A stretch of DNA of 64,000 bases from JAUMBM01 sp964645715. GTDB lineage: Bacteria; Bacteroidota; Bacteroidia; Chitinophagales; Saprospiraceae. Of the stretch, positions 61,308 through 64,000 are shown one piece after another. The notes under the pieces were generated by a model that had not been told where the DNA came from, made no database searches, and worked only from the letters and a program-made list of their open reading frames with translations. How positions within the stretch are numbered: position 1 is the stretch's first letter; every line of letters starts with the position of its first letter. A program made the position numbers and the translations under genes. The stretch spans positions 1 to 64,000 of the forward strand of contig CAZYAO010000003.1 in the NCBI GenBank assembly GCA_964645715.1. Direction: 5' to 3'.

Positions 61308-62582
61308 ATGAAGGTTGATGTACTACTGGGCCTGCAATGGGGCGATGAAGGAAAGGGCAAGATTGTAGACTATCTTGCACCCAATTACGATATTATTGCG
61401 CGCTTTCAGGGCGGTCCTAATGCGGGTCATACGCTGCAGTTTGACGGGCTCAAATTTGTCCTTCATACCATCCCTTCAGGTATCTTTCGGGAAAATCTCA
61501 CAAATCTTATCGGTAATGGGGTGGTCATCGATCCCATCACTTTGTCCGCAGAGATGCATAAACTCGACCAGACCGGAATTCCCTTTCGCAACCGACTGCT
61601 GGTCGCCAGAAAAGCACATCTCATCCTGCCCACGCACCGATATCTCGACAAGGCAAGCGAAAATGCCAAGGGTAAGGAAAAAATTGGTTCTACGCTCAAA
61701 GGGATTGGACCTACCTACATGGACAAAACGGGGCGCAATGGTCTGCGCGTGGGGGATCTCGCACACCCACAGTTTATGCGCCTTTACAGTGCGCTGAAAG
61801 ACAAGCATCTGGACTTGCTGAAGCTTTATCCACCCGTAGATTTTGACCTCGCAACAGAGGAGGAAAAATGGTTTGCCAGTGTCAGTGATCTCAGGACTCT
61901 TGAGTGGGTTGATGGGGAGTATTTTCTCAATGATGCCTTGCAGCAAGGCAAGCGCGTATTGGCAGAGGGGGCTCAGGGGTCTATGCTGGATATTGATTTC
62001 GGTACCTATCCTTTTGTTACGTCTTCCAACACCGTGACGGCTGGTGTCTGTACAGGACTGGGGATCAGTCCTTCACGTATAGGCGAGGTCATAGGGATCT
62101 CTAAGGCATATTGCACCCGGGTGGGTTCTGGCCCTTTCCCTTCCGAATTGCTCGACGAGATGGGCGATTTTCTCAGAAATGAGGGACATGAGTTTGGCTC
62201 AACTACCGGGCGACCTCGCCGCTGTGGCTGGATCGATTTGCCACAGCTTCACTACAGCTGCATGCTCAACGGGGTCACGCAACTGGTTATCACCAAAATT
62301 GATGTACTCAACAAGTTGACCACTATACAGGCAGTATCGGCTTATCAGATGGAAGGGCTTACGGTCGATCGACTTCCCTACGATCTCTGCCATACAGATA
62401 TATCACCCATACTGACATCCTTCAGCGGGTGGCAGTCATCGCTGGAGGGCGTAGACAGCTACGCGGCACTGCCTTCCGAGGCAAAGGCCTTTCTGGCGTG
62501 GATAGGGGATAGCTTGCATTTGCCGGTCACTATGGTTAGTATCGGTCCTGGCCGTGAGCAGCTGCTGCCAATAGCGGGCTAA
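61308..62582 (+). CDS. purA: Adenylosuccinate synthetase
   Basis: A 424-residue GTP-dependent enzyme of AMP synthesis from IMP. The P-loop GLQWGDEGKGKIVD is at residues 7-20, GGPNAGHTL binds IMP, and the region TTGRPRRCGWIDL is the conserved substrate site. The start is ATG 61308 (MKVDVLLGLQWGDEG); the longer frame from 61269 overlaps the fur terminator. rel-fur-purA on one strand is plausible functionally since PurA is a known ppGpp target. Confidence 0.97.
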   Translation: MKVDVLLGLQWGDEGKGKIVDYLAPNYDIIARFQGGPNAGHTLQFDGLKFVLHTIPSGIFRENLTNLIGNGVVIDPITLSAEMHKLDQTGIPFRNRLLVARKAHLILPTHRYLDKASENAKGKEKIGSTLKGIGPTYMDKTGRNGLRVGDLAHPQFMRLYSALKDKHLDLLKLYPPVDFDLATEEEKWFASVSDLRTLEWVDGEYFLNDALQQGKRVLAEGAQGSMLDIDFGTYPFVTSSNTVTAGVCTGLGISPSRIGEVIGISKAYCTRVGSGPFPSELLDEMGDFLRNEGHEFGSTTGRPRRCGWIDLPQLHYSCMLNGVTQLVITKIDVLNKLTTIQAVSAYQMEGLTVDRLPYDLCHTDISPILTSFSGWQSSLEGVDSYAALPSEAKAFLAWIGDSLHLPVTMVSIGPGREQLLPIAG

Positions 62583-62591
62583 CAGCTGCTT

Positions 62592-62616
62592 TTTTTGCTT
62601 TTTAAAAAAGTAAAAA
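62592..62616. repeat. AT-rich palindrome after purA
   Basis: TTTTTGCTTTTT followed by AAAAAAGTAAAAA, ten bases after the purA stop and six bases before the core hairpin at 62623. Confidence 0.55.
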
Positions 62617-62622
62617 CTACCG

Positions 62623-62654
62623 CGCCCTTGAGTGGCCCAAGCCACTCAAGGGCG
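62623..62654. repeat. Core-type hairpin variant (copy 11)
   Basis: CGCCCTTGAGTGGC (62623-62636) pairs perfectly with GCCACTCAAGGGCG (62641-62654), loop CCAA. The core is GTGGC/GCCAC instead of GCGGC/GCCGC. It lies at the convergent purA/sensor-kinase end. Confidence 0.8.
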
Positions 62655-62661
62655 TGTCAAT

Positions 62662-64000
62662 TTACCCCTGCACACAGTTCATTGCTACCCAAAAAGTTGT
62701 TGCTTCACCCGGGCTTGACTGGAAGCTTATTTCACCACCGGCTTGGTTGACCATCTGTCGGCTGATGGCCAATCCAATGCCCATGCCCGAAGACTTGGTC
62801 GTAAAATTGGGCTGAAAAATCTTGTCGCGCAGGGTGTCAGCTACCCCCGGACCGTTGTCGGTTACCCGTACAATCACTTTTTGGTTGTTTTGTTGACTGA
62901 TGGACACGCGCACCAGGCCATCGGATACCTCTGCAGCTGCCTGTATGGCATTTTGGAGCAAATTGGAGAAAACCCGCAGCATGTGTTCCCGGTCGGCATG
63001 AATAAAAAATTCCTGCTGACTGCCTTCCCACTGCACGCTCACACCCTCGGCATTTTTATTGTACAACTGCATGACCTGATTAAGCAGCTCGTTGAGGCTG
63101 AATATCTGTGGATCCGGGGTAGGGAGTCTGGCAAAATCGCTGAAGGTGCCTGCGATATTGGCTAGTGCATCAATCTGCTCGATAAGCGCAGGGGCAATTT
63201 TCCCTGCCCACACGGCTGCCTTCTCCGGGTCGTCATGCTGCAACCGCTGCAGTTGCTGCAGGTGAAGCTTCATGGGGGTGAGGGGATTCTTAATCTCATG
63301 GGCAATCTGCTGTGCCATCTTACGCCAAGCCTCTTCGCGCTCCGAGGCAGCCAGTCGCAGGGCACTGTCTTCCAACTGCCGGATCATGTCGTTGTAGTTG
63401 TCGACAAGCTGGCCGATTTCGTCACGTGTGTACCAGCTGAGTGGCTCGTTTTGCCGCAGTTTGGTAGCTCGTATATGCTCCCCAATTTCTACGATAGGCT
63501 GTGTGATGCTATTGGCAATTACAATGCCAATAACAGCAGCTACCAGCAGCAGAAAGACATATACGGTCAGCAACTGTTCAAGCCATTCGTACAGCGGTTC
63601 TTGTGCGGTCTTGAAAAATTGTATGGTAAAAAGGCCTATCAGTAAAAAGGAAATAAGCGTGAGGGTTAGAAAAGCCAGTTGTATCCGAAGCCGCAATGAG
63701 GGGGATCCGAAAAGAGGGATGGCAATGGTTGAGGTATCTGCCCGCAACAACCAGGCAACAGCCCGTATGGCCATCGCAAGCAGCAGCCCGCCTACAAACA
63801 ACAGAGAAAAAAGCGCCAGCGGAGGTCTGTAACCACCCGTAAACCGCCCTACTATCAGCCATTCATCTGCTGACAGCCGGTACCAACTAAGTGCCCGGCG
63901 ACCGTCCATCGTTTCGGCTGTACCCTGTAAAGGCATACGCTCTGCTTGCGCTTTCTTGCTGCCAAGGCTGTCAGCAGGCAATTTTATGGCGTAGTAAGGT
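62662..64000 (-). CDS. Sensor histidine kinase, NtrY-like (partial, runs off the window)
   Basis: The last 445 or so residues of a membrane two-component kinase; the frame stays open to the window edge. Visible: a membrane helix (LALFSLLFVGGLLLAMAI), another pair (LAFLTLTLISFLLIGLFTI and VYVFLLLVAAVIGIVIAN), a HAMP domain (SITQPIVEIGEHI...YNDMIRQLE), the phosphoacceptor HEIKNPLTPMKLHL and the ATPase boxes NLLQNAIQAAAE, VTDNGPGV and GMGIGLAISRQMV. The NtrY-like arrangement is seen; the input domain and partner regulator lie outside the window. Confidence 0.93.
   Translation of the reverse strand, partial: PYYAIKLPADSLGSKKAQAERMPLQGTAETMDGRRALSWYRLSADEWLIVGRFTGGYRPPLALFSLLFVGGLLLAMAIRAVAWLLRADTSTIAIPLFGSPSLRLRIQLAFLTLTLISFLLIGLFTIQFFKTAQEPLYEWLEQLLTVYVFLLLVAAVIGIVIANSITQPIVEIGEHIRATKLRQNEPLSWYTRDEIGQLVDNYNDMIRQLEDSALRLAASEREEAWRKMAQQIAHEIKNPLTPMKLHLQQLQRLQHDDPEKAAVWAGKIAPALIEQIDALANIAGTFSDFARLPTPDPQIFSLNELLNQVMQLYNKNAEGVSVQWEGSQQEFFIHADREHMLRVFSNLLQNAIQAAAEVSDGLVRVSISQQNNQKVIVRVTDNGPGVADTLRDKIFQPNFTTKSSGMGIGLAISRQMVNQAGGEISFQSSPGEATTFWVAMNCVQG

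Overview
The window reads as a chromosomal stretch from a member of the Bacteroidota, most likely a Saprospirales/Lewinella-like gliding or surface-attached marine or freshwater heterotroph. Reasons: five proteins end in type IX secretion (T9SS) C-terminal sorting domains; there is a giant protein with SprB-type repeats; families largely confined to this phylum are present (DUF4293, OstA-like protein, GSCFA, DUF2027-Smr); and many start codons are preceded by the Bacteroidota promoter -7 box TAnnTTTG rather than by Shine-Dalgarno sites. The species cannot be named from sequence alone. I saw no rRNA, CRISPR array, prophage or insertion sequence.

Layout. 0-3 kb: housekeeping genes (ruvX-def, RNase HI, TatD nuclease) and tRNA-Ser(GGA). 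3.1-5.7 kb: a proton-motive-force motor operon exbB - unknown membrane protein - exbD - exbD. 5.7-10.7 kb: DUF4293 protein, FAD oxidoreductase, OstA-like envelope protein, DUF2027/Smr protein. 10.8-17.3 kb: gcvP, a sugar porter, rpsP, a family III CoA-transferase. 17.4-21 kb: a small membrane protein followed by a CotH-like kinase fused to a beta-helix. 21-27.3 kb: yebC, galK, a succinate-semialdehyde dehydrogenase facing a histidine phosphatase and a 4-hydroxybutyrate-type CoA-transferase, and hemD. 27.3-36.3 kb: a glycine-rich PKD/T9SS protein, a membrane-anchored coiled-coil protein, a TlpA-like lipoprotein, purL, and an OmpA-like protein. 36.4-45.8 kb: two adjacent T9SS cargo genes, a metzincin protease and a 2016-residue SprB-repeat protein. 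46-54 kb: an SDR reductase, a helical-repeat protein of unknown role, a secreted lipase, a GSCFA protein, an alpha-L-fucosidase and another T9SS cargo. 54-64 kb: the tig-clpP-clpX quality-control cluster, tRNA-Leu(UAG), rel (ppGpp), fur, purA and a partial NtrY-like sensor kinase.

The genes fall into short transcription units separated by promoters and hairpins. Two hairpin classes stand out. Conventional terminators (A-rich 5' arm, T-rich 3' arm) occur mainly in the first 16 kb. From 29.9 kb onward most transcription-unit ends instead carry a repeated hairpin with a GGCGGC-N4-GCCGCC core, T-run on the 5' arm and A-run on the 3' arm, and a variable but perfectly paired outer arm. At three places an AT-rich palindrome sits just before it. 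This repeated 3'-end architecture is the most unusual structure I found. The genes that look least described are the membrane protein inside the exb operon, the possible PspA/ESCRT-III-like membrane protein, and the CotH-beta-helix fusion.
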